A stretch of 64,000 nucleotides of DNA from Balamuthia mandrillaris (GCA_031835245.1 JAVKOQ010000135.1:80212-144211), one strand, 5' to 3'. Positions 1 to 11,979 are shown, counted from the first letter of the stretch. Translations and numbers: made by a program. The notes: a model not told the origin generated them from the sequence alone.

Positions 1-34
1 TAACAAAGCAAAAACAAAAACAAATAAATAACAG

Positions 35-3000
35 TGGAGAAAGAACCAGTAAGTTGCAGAGGAAAGCAACCACCAGCCATCGCGGATGGAGCTGTTGCTG
101 CTCATGCTAGCTCTTTGTATTTCTTTGGTGGAATGGGCGAGGAGGACACATGCTATAACGACCTTTGGGTCCTTGATACAGGTTTCGTCTCTTCCATTCT
201 TTGCTTTCTTCACCTTTCGTTATTCTTCCTTTCCTCTTTTTTCTTTTTTTGAAGTTGGTATTGGTAACTAAAACATCCAAACAAACAAACAGAACGAAAC
301 GAATGGACAGTACCAACTGTAGTTGGAACCATACCATCAGCACGTTACGCCCACACGCTGACCTGCATTCCTTCCTCTTCTTCCTCGACTTCTTCTCCCA
401 CCTCTTCAACTGCCGACTTGTACGTCTTAGGAGGCTACGATACCGCCCTTGGTTCGTGTTGTTGTCTCAGCGATGTCTCCATCTATCATACCTCTTCCGC
501 CACGTGGACCAAAGTCAAGGCAACGATAAACATTAACACAACCACTCATCTGATGAGAATGAACCACAGCGCCACTCTTGTTGGGGATCATTCTATCTTC
601 GTGTTTGGAGGAAGAGATAACGTTATAGGTGACCTCTATAACGATCTTTTGGTGTTTGATACAGAGAAACTCATTTGGACAAAACCGAAAGTAAAAGGTA
701 ACATCTCTCTCTCTCTCTCTCTCTCTTTTGAAAGTAACGTATCCATCTTAATCGGCATTGAAGGAGAAACACCGCCAAAGATGTATGGTCACAGTGCCAC
801 ACTGATTGGAAACAAGATATACTTAATTGGCGGTCACCAACAGAACCCTACCCAAAAAGTGTACATACTCAATACAGGTACCTCTTCCTTTTCTGGTTCT
901 TCTTGTTTCTTCTTCTTACCCTTCTTTCCCCTCCTTTTTACCAGCCAAACTGCAATGGTCCTCGATGCAACCACGATTACAGCCGTTTGCCTCTGTGATG
1001 AATCATGCTGCCATTCTTTTCAGAGGCCACATTGTCTTTCTAACCGGTGGTGTTTCTTGCGATTTTTCCGAAAGCCACAACGTTTCCGCTTTATTGGCCG
1101 GTACTCCTTCTTCTCTTCTTCTCTCCCTCTCCTTCTCTCTTTCTCTTCTGTCCTCTCTTTGCACCTCTTCTCTCTTTTCTTCTCTTATGATGCTACATTC
1201 ATAACGCCCAATGCCATAAAAGCTCAACTATCATGGATGGAGCCATCGCGTGGAGAGGAGGAAGAGCAAAGCTTGCGTCGACACTCCTGCATGGCAGCAC
1301 GCGTTGGCGATTACATATGGATATATGGAGGCCACACGTTAGAGCAACAGCAACAAACGCGATTCCTCAGCGACTTGGTAAAGCTGAAAGTGGCCTTGGT
1401 GGAAGGAAACATGAAACAAGTTCACCAAAGAGCTGCTTCCAGTTATGGTAATGCTTCTTTCTTGTGGTTGACTTTTGCTCGTATTTTATTATTAACTGCT
1501 ATATGTATGTGCAACATTACTATATAACAGGTGGAGTTAGGAGTGGCAAAATAGCACAAAAAGTTTTGTCTGGTTCAAGAAAAGGTTTGGCTGGCATAGA
1601 TAAGTTGGGAGAATTCACCTTGAAGAAGATCATTATTGGAGATAGTTCGAACAGCAACTCCAATGAAGAAAACATCAACTCCAACAGCAACAGTGACGCT
1701 CATTCTCCTCGGCTCAAAGATGAGAAGAAAGCAAACAACGAAGAAGCAACATCAGAAGCGGGCCTGCTCGTCGTTGAGAAGGAGTCGACTCTCTCCGTTG
1801 AAGATAACACCAAGAAGAAGAGCAAGAAAGGCAGTTTCATGATTGGACGACACAAGAAAAAGAAGAAAGAGAAAGAACAAAAGAAGGAGAGCAGCAAAAG
1901 AGAAGCTACCTCTCAAGACGTGAATCCAAAACCCGACTTTTCAATGTCTGAACTCAAGGAGAAAGTGAAGCTTCGCTCTAAAACGACGTTAAACCCAACT
2001 CCTTTCATGCAACAACACTTTTCTTCTCCTCAACACTCGAAACAACAAGGGCCTCCTCGTCCTACTTCACCACGTCCGGCGCTTCAAGAGGCGGGCTTTT
2101 CTGCTGCGTCTGCTTCTTCCTCAGGAAGAGCTCCTCCTCCACTCCCAACACAGCCAAAACCCAAACTAACTCTAACTCGAACTTTATCCTCCCATCTTGA
2201 CGTTCATTCTTCTTCCTCCTCCTCTTCTCCTTCTCCTTCTGCGTCATCGCCTACAACCACAACTCGACCTTCTTCTTCTTCCACGCTTGAAGCAAGAAAG
2301 AGCCAAACCCTTCGTTTTAACAGAAACAAACATAGCAATGAGCAAGACTCACCAGACGCTTCAAACGACTCCAACCGCACAGCAGCCACTTCAGCGCTCA
2401 CCTTTCGAGCTCGCTTTCTACAATCCAAAACGCAGTGGGCCTCTTCTTCGTCGATGCAAACGGAGCTATCAGCCTCTACTGCTCATAGCGTTTCGCTTCG
2501 TTCTGTTGCTTGTGTACAGGACAGCGGAGAGGGAGAAAGGGAAGGAGAAAGACGAGGAGGCAGCGACATTTGTGATAAGACTTCAACATTATCAGCATCT
2601 CCTTCTTCTTCTCCTCTTCGAGGTCATCGACGAACTCGCTCTGACAGTAACTATGCAGCAGCGATGCTCGCCAACGCAGATCCCATCGCCTCTCCGTTCG
2701 CCAAGCGCACCAGTCATCATAACCCTTCCTCGCCTCGATCTCTTCTGCTGCAGCCTCAGCAATCCGGTTCAAACGAGAATGGAGCGTCCTATTCCGCCCC
2801 AGTAATATCAACTTCATCTCCTCCATCTTCTCCTTCCTCTGCGCTACGAACGAGGCAGCAACATCGTTCTCAACCTGATGAAAGAGAAGCCTCCAGCAGC
2901 AACAATTACAGCAATCATGGTGACCAAAGCCTCTCCAGTCTGCGAGCCAAACAACTCAACGAAGGAACCGCTCTTTTGCTCAAAGTGTGCCTTGGCACCA

Positions 3001-3813
3001 ACAACAAAGAGAAGCCCACGATGAGGAGGAAGAAGAAGATGATCATCGTGGAGAGGGACATTCGTTACGACCATTTGGTGGCAGAGATAGCCGACCTCCA
3101 CGGCGGACAGCAACGCCTTCGGCTAAAGTACTTGGACGAGGAGCGGGAGCTGGTGTGCCTGAACGACCCTGGCGATTGGGAGATTGCCTTGCAGACCTTC
3201 GTGGCGCGGCGGTGGTCGCCTGCTCTGGAGATCTTTTGCGAACCCACCTTGTTCACCGTTCAGGATTACTCTGAGAAAAGAAAGGTATAGTGGCCTCTTC
3301 CTGTTCTATCTTTTCTGTTCTCTCTCTCTCTCTCTCTCTCTCTCTGCTCTTCTTGTTAACCTTTTGAAAAAAAAAACATAGATATGGTTCAAGTGCCATC
3401 TTGGCAACAACAGCAACGAGATACGAATGAAGGAGATAGAGTTTTTGGGCTTTAACGACTTGTTGGCGACCGTTGCTTCTCTCTTCGACTACAAGGACTC
3501 ACACCTGCGCTTTCGCGATCTGCACAACATCCTCTCTTCTCCCTCTGCTGCTTCTTCTCTTAAACCAACCCCATCGTCATCGTCATCATTATCCTCTTCT
3601 CCAAAAAGTGGAGGCTTTAGAGGACCAAGTCCTTCTTCTCCTTCTCCGAGTCGAAGAGCAAGTGGAAGTGGGAGCGGTTTGCTGCGCAGAGTTCAGCCGA
3701 TGAAGCTGAGCAGACAGCATCATGCGATCGTCGTGTCCAACCAAACGGAACTGGACGTGCTGCTGTACTGTTTCCAGATAGAAGGTTGGTCATGCTTGGA
3801 ATTGCTGTTATAA
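35..3813 (+). CDS. Kelch-repeat protein with two C-terminal PB1-like domains (5' end outside window)
   Basis: Exons fit in phase at 35-181, 293-697, 764-877, 945-1100, 1223-1447, 1531-3284 and 3382-3813; the start lies left of the window. The first five exons encode kelch blades (YFFGGMGEE, YVLGGYD, FVFGGRD, YLIGGHQ, FLTGGV, WIYGGH), so this part is a beta-propeller for protein binding. A long Ser/Lys-rich disordered linker follows. The C-terminus holds a PB1-like fold (LLLKVCLG, then the acidic OPCA-like KYLDEERELVCL), and after an intron a second one (IWFKCHLGNN to ELDVLLYCF) split by a Ser-rich insert. PB1 domains form head-to-tail heterodimers, so an adaptor role is inferred. The intron at 698-763 is 66 nt with no in-frame stop, so retention would keep the frame. 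The gene is convergent with the next gene, 74 bp away. Confidence 0.8.
698..763 (+). other. 66-nt intron with (CT)n, frame-preserving if retained
   Basis: The donor is GTAACATC and the acceptor TTGAAG. The intron is a multiple of three, carries a sense-strand CT run and contains no in-frame stop, so both spliced and retained forms would be translatable. Confidence 0.6.
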
Positions 3814-3887
3814 AAAAGTTTATTATAAAGCTTGTCATGAAGCTTCAAGAAAGAAAAGAAGAGAGACGAGGGTGAGGAGAGGTACGA

Positions 3888-5778
3888 TCAAAAACGAATG
3901 TGTTTTGGTTTTGGTTTTGGTTTGGGTGCAGCAGTTTGCTGCTCTGCAGGGGCGTTCAATCGTGGTTGTTTGCTTCTGCGAGAAGGTTGTTCTTCGATGG
4001 CATCTTCATCATCTTCGTCATTCACTTGCTTCTTTGTTGTTGTTGTTGGAAGGATTTGTCTCTCTTCTTTTTCCGTTGATTGTTTGGTTTTATGTTGCGC
4101 GCTTTGTTTCCGTTGGAATCGATCGGAAGAAGCTTCTTTTCTGTTGTTTTGTTCTGGCTTTCGAGTTTGTGTCGGAGAGGTGAAAGAGGAAGCAGAAGAG
4201 GGATTGTTAGTGTTTCCTCGTTTTCTCTTCTTTCCATTTGTCGTCGCTTCGGCTTCTACCTTCTGTTCCTCTTTTCGAGTAACTGGCGAAGCGACAGGAA
4301 CGCTTTGATCCATTGACATGAAAAAGGAATCGCCTTCCAGCGTTGGAGCCGCTCCAAAGAGCTGTGGATCTGTCACACTACTTGCACTGTTGTTGTTAGT
4401 TATTGAGGAAGACTTGTTCTTTGCATCATGCTTATTGTTAATGTTGGTGTCTTTCTTTCTTGTCGTTGTCTCCACTTCTTTCTTTGTGTGCTTCTTGATT
4501 TCTTTCTCTTCTTCCTCCTCATCTTCTTTTTCCTCTACCTCCTCCTGTTCCTCTTCCTCCTCTTCCTCCTCCTCTTCCGCTTCCTCTTGCTCTTCTTCCT
4601 CCTCTGCTTCACTCTCTTCATCTTCGCTTTCATTATTTCCATTTTGATGCGAAAGAGCTCCGTCATCTTCTTCTTCATCCCCTTCTTCTTCATGATCCGC
4701 CGTCAACTCCCCGCTTGCAACCGCTTTCAATATTTGCTGGCGAATGGCATCTCTCTTTTGCAACACTTTGGCTTTCTCGATCGGTTTTATCACAGAGATG
4801 TACTTTTGGTCTTTGGGAAAGTGGCGAATGTAGAGCAGGTCTTCTTCGTGCTTACGAACCTCCTGTTGAGCCTTGTCCAACTCTTCCTTGTTGGTATTTG
4901 CACTGTCCGACGCCAATAAAGTGTTCAAGTGTTTTGTTGCTTGGTTCAACTTTCTCGTTATTTTTTGCCTCTCTTTTTAAAGAAGTATTAGACAAAAAAC
5001 CGGAGGCAGAGAGAGAGAGAAGAGAGAAGAGAGAAGAGAGAGCGAGAAGAGAGAAGAGAGAAGAGAGAAGAGAGAAGAGAGGAGGAGGAGAACGAGAACA
5101 AGAAGAAGAAGAAGAACAAGAACAAGAACAAGAACAAGAACAAGAACAAGAACAAGAACAAGAACAAGAACAAGAACAAGAACAAGAACAAGAACAAGAA
5201 CAAGAACAAGAAGAACAAGAACAAGAAGAACAAGAACAAGAAGAACAAGAAGAACAAGAAGAACAAGAAGACGACGAAGAAGACGAAGGGGATGAAGAGA
5301 GGAGAGCGAAGAAAATGACAAGAAAGAAGAGAGAAAAAACGACAAAGTGAAACAAAATAACGAACCAACAAACTTAACGAGGTGATACTTCTTGGAGCGT
5401 TTTCGGATGAGTTCCGCCTTCTTCATTTGCTCCTGTTTGCGCTGTAAACCTTGCAGCAAAATCTCTTTTTCCTGTCTAACCTCCGGCGAAAGATTTTTCT
5501 TTTGTGAAAGAAGAAGAAGTAAACACAGAAAGTGAGAAGAGAGAGAGCGGGACAAAAAAAAGCGGAAAATCTCTCTCTCCAGGGAAAACAAAAACAACAC
5601 AAACCTTTGAAAGTAATCGACGAACATCGCGAATCTTTTGAGCGACGCTCCGGTTCTTCTTGCGGGCTTCCTCTCGCAAACGTTGCGTCTGCTCCTCCTC
5701 CTCTTCTTTGAGTTTGCGCAGCTTTTCTTTGCGTTTCTTGAGGGCCTTGGCCCTGCCCCTGAAGTAGACCTGCGACAT
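3888..5778 (-). CDS. EFG1: Efg1-like rRNA-processing protein
   Basis: Exons (5' to 3' on the minus strand) are 5605-5778, 5366-5498 and 3888-4972, giving 463 residues. The Efg1 core is clear across both splice junctions: KIRDVRRLLSK, then LSPEVRQEKEILLQGL, KKYHLVKF joined to VERQKITRKL, and LLYIRHFPKDQKYISV. In yeast, Efg1 is a nucleolar factor for early 18S rRNA maturation. A long acidic Glu-rich and Lys-rich tail makes this protein about twice the usual length; it looks disordered. The start MSQVYFRG was chosen because the basic N-terminus typical of the family begins there; an upstream in-frame ATG at 5904 is possible. Kri1, another ribosome-biogenesis factor, lies in the same window. Confidence 0.85.
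4993..5290 (-). repeat. GA-rich and (AAGAAC)n microsatellite in Efg1 intron 2
   Basis: A (GAGAA)-type purine tract is followed by some 25 copies of AAGAAC/AAGAAG-type units, all inside the intron 4973-5365. On the sense strand of the gene this is a GTTCTT pyrimidine-rich array. Confidence 0.85.
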
Positions 5779-5878
5779 GGCTAACCCCCCAACTCCTCTT
5801 TTCTTCTTCTTTTCTTCTTTTCTTTTATCAAATTTTTGGGATTCCTGAAATGCTTCAAATTCCTTGTATCTCAATGTC

Positions 5879-5916
5879 CATGACGACACGTACATAACTC
5901 GCACATGTCGTCATGA
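5879..5916. promoter_or_regulatory. Inverted repeat CATGACGACA / TGTCGTCATG
   Basis: Perfect 10-bp arms at 5879-5888 and 5906-5915, spacer 17 bp. The repeat lies about 100 bp upstream of the Efg1 start and downstream of the DnaJ stop. The same TGTCGTC core recurs upstream of several other genes here. The role is inferred. Confidence 0.4.
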
Positions 5917-5924
5917 ATCCTAAC

Positions 5925-5972
<48 letters not shown>

Positions 5973-5984
5973 CGCTAGAAAACG

Positions 5985-6740
5985 TTAATCCTTGTTGTTC
6001 TTTAGCAACTCTTTGAACCCTTGGATCTGTTCTGGGGTGAGCGACTCGGGGAAGCGCACCCCAAACTCCACGTGAAGGTCGCCCCTTTGGGAGGGATACT
6101 CGTGCACTGGCATACCTTCGCCCTTTATGATCATTACGTGCCCTAATGTTGAAACAACAAAAAACATTGAGAGAGAGAGAGAGAGAGAGAGAATGAGGAG
6201 AGAGAAGAGAGAGAGAACAAGAAAGAAACAGAAGAGGAAATAGAGAGAGAGAGAGAGAAAGGTTTTACCAGGCTTAGTAACAGTGTCGCGCTCCAAGACA
6301 ACGTCATGCCCATCCAAGTGTTTAATGACGCTGCTAAAGCCCACCAATGACTCCAAAAGGGAGATGGAAGCTTTGAGGTGCAGGTCGTTGCCCTTGCGCC
6401 TGAATTGCTTGTGCGGTATGGTCACCAACTGGAATATGAGATCTCCTGGTATGACATCCGGTGCCTCTGGTCCCTCTTCCTTGAACGTCTGTTGTTGTAA
6501 ATTCGAAGTCATTGGTTAACACCAGAAACAAAAACAAGCAACAAGCACAACAAGAACAATAGGGTACAATTTTTTGTCCGTCGCTCATGCCGCGTTCCAC
6601 CACAACAGTGATGGTTTCCTCACCAACACCAACTTTGGTGCCACCACAGACAGGACATACGCTCTTCACAATCTTGCCCTTGCCACCACATTTGTTACAA
6701 CTGGGGATTTAAAAAACGTGTGAGTTGAAGTTGATGTCTT

Positions 6741-6779
<39 letters not shown>

Positions 6780-8010
6780 AAAACAAAAAAGGAAGATAAA
6801 CGTACATGCTTTGAGTTTGGGTAACAAAGCCCGGGCCGATTTGATGCGTGGTGATAACCATGCCGCTGCCATGACACACTGGACAAGTCTTGACATCGTC
6901 AGGATCTTTCGCACCAGTGCCTCTGCAAGATGGGCAGAGCGTTTGCTTCTTATGTGTCACCGTCAACACTCGTCCGAGGTACAAATCCTCCAAAGTCACC
7001 TCCAACTCCAATACAAGAGGAGGTGCTTGCCGCTCTAATTGTTCGTGATGTTAAACTTGAGAAATGAGAACAAAGCAAGAAACTCTACGAAGAAAGAAGG
7101 AAAGAAACGACAAGAAGGAAAGAGGAAAGCACCTTGCACGGCTCCACCACCCCTCCGTTTGCCACCAGTGGAGAACCCAAAGTTGGAGAAGAGGTCAAAA
7201 GGGTCGGTGAACCCTCCACCACCGCCTCTCCTGCCTTGTTGCTCCAAACCTTCCTCTCCGTATTGGTCATAGATCCGCCTCTTCTGTTCATCCTTCAGCA
7301 CCTCATAAGCTGTATCATATTGAAACGCATTGTTGTTGGGTTGAGTTGATGGCATTGGTAAAACGAATGGTTTTTTGGCTTTCAAAAAGAAAAAGAAAAA
7401 GAAAAAGAAAAAGAAAAAGAAAAGAAAACAAAAAAGAGAAAAAAAGAAAGAAAAGAAAAGAAAAGAAAAGAAAAGAAAAGAAAAGAAAAGAAAAGAAAAG
7501 AAAAAAGAGAAAAAAGAAAGGAGAGAGACAGATAAAGAGAAGAGAAAAGAGACAGAGAAGAGAAACAACAAGCGACAAGAAAGCAACCACAAGAAAGAAG
7601 AACGAACAAGAAAGAAAGAAAAAAAACGACAAGAAAGAAAGAAACCACAAGAAGAATGGACAAGAAAGAAAAGAAACGCCACCAACAATAGTATAAAAAA
7701 TAAATAAAAAGAAAAAAGGCAAACCTTTGGATACTTTCTGAAACTCTTTCACCGCCTTCTCTTTGTCCTCTCCCTTGTACTTGTCGGGGTGCCACTTGGC
7801 AGCCAGCTTCTTGTAGGCAGACTTGATCTTGGCCTCGGTGGCGTCCCGCGTGACGCCCAGCAGCTTGTAATAGTCCTCCCCTCCTCCCGAAGCGGCGGCA
7901 GCGCACCGTTCCACGAGCAGGCAGAGGGAAAAGCAAAAGAGTGCTACCGAAACGCAGCAAAGGAGTACAGACGATGAGGGCCCAGTGGAACGATGAGGAC
8001 TCCGTGACAT
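5985..8010 (-). CDS. ER-type DnaJ/Hsp40 co-chaperone (Scj1/ERdj3-like)
   Basis: Exons: 7725-8010, 7133-7309, 6806-7034, 6568-6700, 6269-6488 and 5985-6142, giving 400 residues. A hydrophobic signal peptide (VLLCCVSVALFCFSLCLLV) precedes a J domain with the HPD motif in KWHPDKYKG. Next come a Gly-rich segment (GGGGGFTDPF) and a zinc domain with four CxxC units (CPSCRGTG, CPVCHGSG, CNKCGGKG, CPVCGGTK). The substrate-binding C-terminal domains follow (EEGPEAPDVIPGDL, GHVMIIKGEGMP). Such proteins stimulate an Hsp70 (BiP) ATPase in the ER lumen. The protein ends KNNKD, with no KDEL/HDEL-type signal, so retention would have to depend on BiP or another partner. It is divergent from CMTR1 across a 350-bp promoter region. 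Confidence 0.9.
7381..7510 (-). repeat. (AAAAAG)n / (GAAAA)n purine microsatellite in DnaJ intron 1
   Basis: About 125 bp of A-rich units with single G spacers, inside the intron 7310-7724. The sense strand of the gene is therefore T-rich. Confidence 0.85.
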
Positions 8011-8360
8011 TATTATTATTTTTTTTAGAGTTCGAGCAGGAGAGCGACTGACAAAAGGAACACACACAAACGAAGCGGCCTTCCGACGGAAAATAAATAA
8101 CAATCACCGCAGCAGACAAACAAAAACAAAGATTTGTTTTTGGTGTTCTCTCTCTCTCTCTCTCTCTCTCTGTTCTTCTCTTTCTTTTTTTTTCTTGTGG
8201 TAAAATCACTGTCGACAAATATACACGCGTTCGTTGATGATTGGTCGGAATGGGAACTCCGAAGGAATGTGTAGAATTTAAATTATTTTTAGAATAAGAA
8301 ACACGTTTAGTATTTTAATAATGTTAATAATTTGTCGACACGATTTGACAAAGAGAGAGA
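8011..8360. promoter_or_regulatory. Divergent DnaJ / CMTR1 promoter region with paired GTCGAC sites
   Basis: The 350 bp separate two start codons. It holds GTCGACAAAT at 8211 and its inverse ATTTGTCGAC ending at 8339, a CT run at 8148-8171, and an AT-rich core at 8275-8332. The inverted placement toward each gene suggests a shared control element; this is inference. Confidence 0.4.
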
Positions 8361-10669
8361 ATGGAGCAGGCAGTGGCCGACGATGTATTTGATGGAGAAA
8401 AAGCTTCCTCCTCCTCCTCCTCTCCCTCCCCCCCCTCCTTGTTCACAACGACCAAGCGACCACGGCATGACACGACGTCGGTGACCGAGGTGGTGGATCA
8501 AGACTTTCCTCATCGCCATCCGGTAACGTGGGCTCCTCCTCCAGCCAAAGCTCCCAGCTTCAGACCAACCGGGTTGGTAGTGATGAGGAACAAAAACGTG
8601 AGTACCTTTGTTTGAGCTCTCTCTCTCTTCCTCCTGCTTTAACTCAAAAAAGAAGAGGGTGGAAGAAGCTCTTTGCGATGGCCAACTTGTGACACGCCTC
8701 TTTCAGCTGAAGCAACGGTTGAGGGAGCAGCCCCAACACCTCTTCAAGCAAGCCCGCCGCGCCTCCAATCCCTACGAACGCATCGGCTGCTCGGTCTTTC
8801 AGAACAGAGCTGCCGTCAAGCTGGCCAACTTGGACCATCTGTATGGGCTGTTGGAGACGCCAAAGGTGGAGAAGGAGAAGGAGAAGGAGGAGCAGAAGCA
8901 GAAAGAAAAGTTTTATTTTGGGGATGTGTGTGGTGGGCCTGGTGGCTTTGCTGAGTATATTTTGTGGAGGAAGAAACGGCAGCAACGAGAGAGAGAAGGA
9001 GAGGGGGAAGGACGACGGGAGCACGGAAGTGGAGGAAGCAAGGAAGAAGAGGAAGGAGAAGCTGTGGGGTGGGGCTTTACCTTGAAGACAGACGACAGCG
9101 ATTGTGAGTGGCATCTGGACAAGTTTCATCCGGATGCTGATATTCGTTGCTTCACTGTTAACTATGGTGCTGATGGAACAGGTTTTGTAGTTGTGTTTGT
9201 TTTTGTCGTTGTCGTTTCTTGCTTGCTTGGTTTATCATTTCGTGTAACGTTCTCTCGTTGCTTTACCAATAGGCAATATCTACTCAAATGAAAACATCAG
9301 AGAATTTTGGCAGGTGATTGCACTTGGCACCAATGAACGGGGTGTCGACTTGGTGACTGCTGATGGGGTATTTGCTCTCGCTGCTTCTTCTTCTTCTTCT
9401 TCTTGCTGTAACAACAAAACAAACAAACAAACAAACAAACAAACAAACAAACAAACAAACAAACAAACAAACAAACAAACAAACAAACAAACAAACAAAC
9501 AAAAACAAACAAACAAACAAACAAACAAACAAACAAACAAACAAACAAACAAACAAACAAACAAACAAACAAACAAACAAACAAACAAACAAACAAACAA
9601 ACAAACAAACAAACAAACAAACAAACAGGGCTTTTGCTTTGAAGGTTTTGAAGCCTCACAAGAGCAAGAAATGAAACAGCTTCTTCTGTGCGAAGTTTTG
9701 ATGATGTTCAACATTTTGAGACAGGGTATATTTTCTAAAACCCTTTTGAAACAGCAGAAAAAAACGAACATGTAATATACCACGAAGATAATACTAATTC
9801 GGTGCTTGGAATCATGCAGGAGGCAACTTTGTATGCAAGCTGTTTGATGTGTTTACGACATTCACTGCAGAGCTGCTCTACATATTGTATCAACACTTTG
9901 AGCAGTTCAGTCTGATAAAGCCATTCGCCAGTCGGCCTGCCAATTCTGAGAGGTCTTGTTTTCTCCTCTTCATTTACATACCCATCTCTTGTTGTCGTTT
10001 CCTTTTTGCTTGCCTTTATTCTATTGTATCTTATGCTTATCTTCTTTCTTCACAATATATAGGTACATTGTTTGCAAAGGATTAAAGCAGTTCCGACCTA
10101 TGCCTGTAATGAACTATTTATTTTCGGTCAACGAACGGTTCAAACATGTAAAAAGCAAACAGACCCAACCTTCCACAACAAAGAGTTCAGAGATAGCGCC
10201 AGAAGAGGAAGAAGCATTCCACATTTTACCTTTTGAACAACTTCCCTCTGAGTTCGTTGCATACGTCAAGGGCTCGAATGAAAGGTAACATCATGCATCT
10301 TCTTTCTCTGTTCCGCTTCTTCCTCCATTTCTTCTTGTTCTTCTTCTTCTTCTTCTGTGGCAATTAACAAAATATGCCTCTTCCTGCTGTAGCATTGCAG
10401 AACGTCAGATAGAAGCTCTGGAGAGACTTATCAAGTATTGCGAAGACCCGTACGCATTTCCTGTTTTTTTTTTCTCGAGTTTCATATGCTTGTTTCCATG
10501 TCGCAAACATTCCTTTCACTGCAGGTATTTTCCCGAAATAGATCAGCTCGATGTGAAGGAGAGGTGCCTTCGAGAGTGGGACATTCCGGACGAGCAATGC
10601 AGCCTCCACTTCTTTCTCCGCGACGTCATTGCCCGACAAAGAAAGCGCATCAAGAAAACTTGGTCCTGA
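8361..10669 (+). CDS. CMTR1: Cap-specific mRNA (nucleoside-2'-O-)-methyltransferase 1
   Basis: Exons: 8361-8597, 8653-9181, 9273-9367, 9629-9725, 9820-9952, 10063-10284, 10393-10449 and 10525-10669, giving 504 residues. The enzyme methylates the ribose 2'-O of the first transcribed nucleotide next to the m7G cap, using SAM. The RrmJ/FtsJ fold is visible as the SAM motif [15 protein letters not shown]. The catalytic Lys is in [11 protein letters not shown], the Asp in DLVTADGG (restored only by removing intron 3), and the second Lys in [27 protein letters not shown] matches the family closely. The N-terminal G-patch and C-terminal WW domain of the animal protein are absent. An acidic/Glu-rich insert follows the SAM motif. 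Confidence 0.93.
9416..9626 (+). repeat. (CAAA)n tetranucleotide array in CMTR1 intron 3
   Basis: About 52 tandem CAAA units with one AAAAAC interruption near 9500 fill most of the intron 9368-9628. The array runs to the AG acceptor, so the acceptor lacks any pyrimidine tract. Confidence 0.95.
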
Positions 10670-10869
10670 GGCTGCTGCCCACATTTGTACACTCACTCTC
10701 TTCTCTCTCTCTCTTGTTCTCTGGCTGTTCTCCTGTCCACCAAACGTGCACAAAAACTACAAAACAGGTGGTCAAAATTTAATTTTAATTTGTTTTGTTT
10801 TTGTCGACACAGGAGACATTCGGCTTGCTGCGGGAGGAGCCTGCTCTCTCGAGGACTCTTCTCCCACTC

Positions 10870-11551
10870 CTACTCCTCCCCTTCCGTGTTGCTACCGCTG
10901 GCGATCGCCCTCTCCAGTTGTTGTGGATGCTGCTGAAGGCTCTGCACCAGCTTTTCTCGATCCACCTCTTTGACAATGTATCCGACGCAACGGGCCGCTC
11001 CGCAGGAGCACGGCCTCTTCCAGGTTCTCTTGGTAAAGGGATAGCCATAGTTGTAGCTCAGCTCCTCTCCTGGGGCGATGTTACGCTTGGCCACGATGAA
11101 GACCTTTCCCGTGGGACCGACTGCCTTGCAATTAGGCTCGCAGGAATGATTGATAAAACGCGCGATGTTGGCGGGATGACTTCCATCGATGTAGTACCTA
11201 TTGGTTTCGCGGTGAGAGGTCCGCTTCTCCTCTCTGATGAACGAAAGGAGCAAGAGAGGGGGAGAGAGAAGATAAGGCGTACTCTTCGCTGGCTTTGAAC
11301 AAGTATTTGACCTTTTCCTGGGGCAAGGCCAACCTTTGCGCCATGCTCAGCAAGGGGCCGGTGTACTCGGTGACGCAGGTGCCCACGGGGATGGCCGTCA
11401 AAGCGAAAAGTCCCTTGCCGCTGATCTTGGAGGGTCCGACCTCTACCAGAACCGTTCCAAACTTGTGGGTCCAATGGGTTGTGCGTCCTCCTGCGGTGGT
11501 GGCGCTATGCTCGCCTGGGTGGCGTCGTTCTCTCCTCGTCGCTGTCTCCAT
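10870..11551 (-). CDS. Small SET-domain protein (putative protein lysine methyltransferase)
   Basis: Two exons, 11283-11551 and 10870-11233, give 210 residues. Nearly the whole protein is a SET domain: SKISGKGLFALTAIPVGTCV at the N-terminal side, then YIDGSHPANIARFINHSCEP carrying the SAM-binding and pseudoknot NHSC motif, and GEELSYNYGYPF with the catalytic Tyr region. The post-SET-like cysteines in CSCGAARCVG could bind zinc with the Cys of NHSCEPNC. No other reader or chromatin domain is present, so the substrate cannot be guessed. It is convergent with CMTR1, 200 bp apart; the intervening stretch holds a GTCGAC at 10803. Confidence 0.85.
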
Positions 11552-11979
11552 TTTTGTTTGTTATGTTCTCCTTTGCTACTCGTTTGTTGGGTGTCTTCTT
11601 CTCTTTCTTTTTTTTACTGTCTTTCTTTCTTCGACGTCCTGCTACATTTTTTTCTATCGCTCCAAAACGTAGTGCGAAAAGCAGAAAGCAGAAAAACGTA
11701 GTGCAGCGTAGTGAGAAAATGGTTTGGTTGTGATTGCTACGGAATTGTAGTCCCTGTTCTATTGTTTTTTTTTTTAATGTTTTGCATGGGTTTTGATTTT
11801 TTTGGAGCGCGAAAAAACACCCAAACCATGGGATGCTTGCTACTGTTTTCCTATGGGAGGAGAAGAAGGGGAAAAACGAGAAAATGAATTACGTAGCGAA
11901 GGGACACCTGTGAAGGTCTTTTTTGTCGACGTTTTTTGCCGACAAAAGCAAAGCAGCAAAGAAAGAAGGAGGACAGGTG
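11552..11979. other. Intergenic region between the SET gene and the small secreted-protein gene
   Basis: About 430 bp with no supported gene. It is the shared upstream region of two divergent genes and contains GTCGAC at 11925 plus T-rich tracts. Confidence 0.6.

Noticed and set aside
4977-5627. Apparent multi-pass membrane protein with Leu-Val repeats
   Set aside because: It is a reading of the repeat intron of the Efg1 gene; only its Efg1-like exon part (5366-5498) is real.
9284-9783. Frames of repeated CLFV or TNKQ
   Set aside because: They are translations of the CAAA array in CMTR1 intron 3 and have no start, domain or conserved flank.
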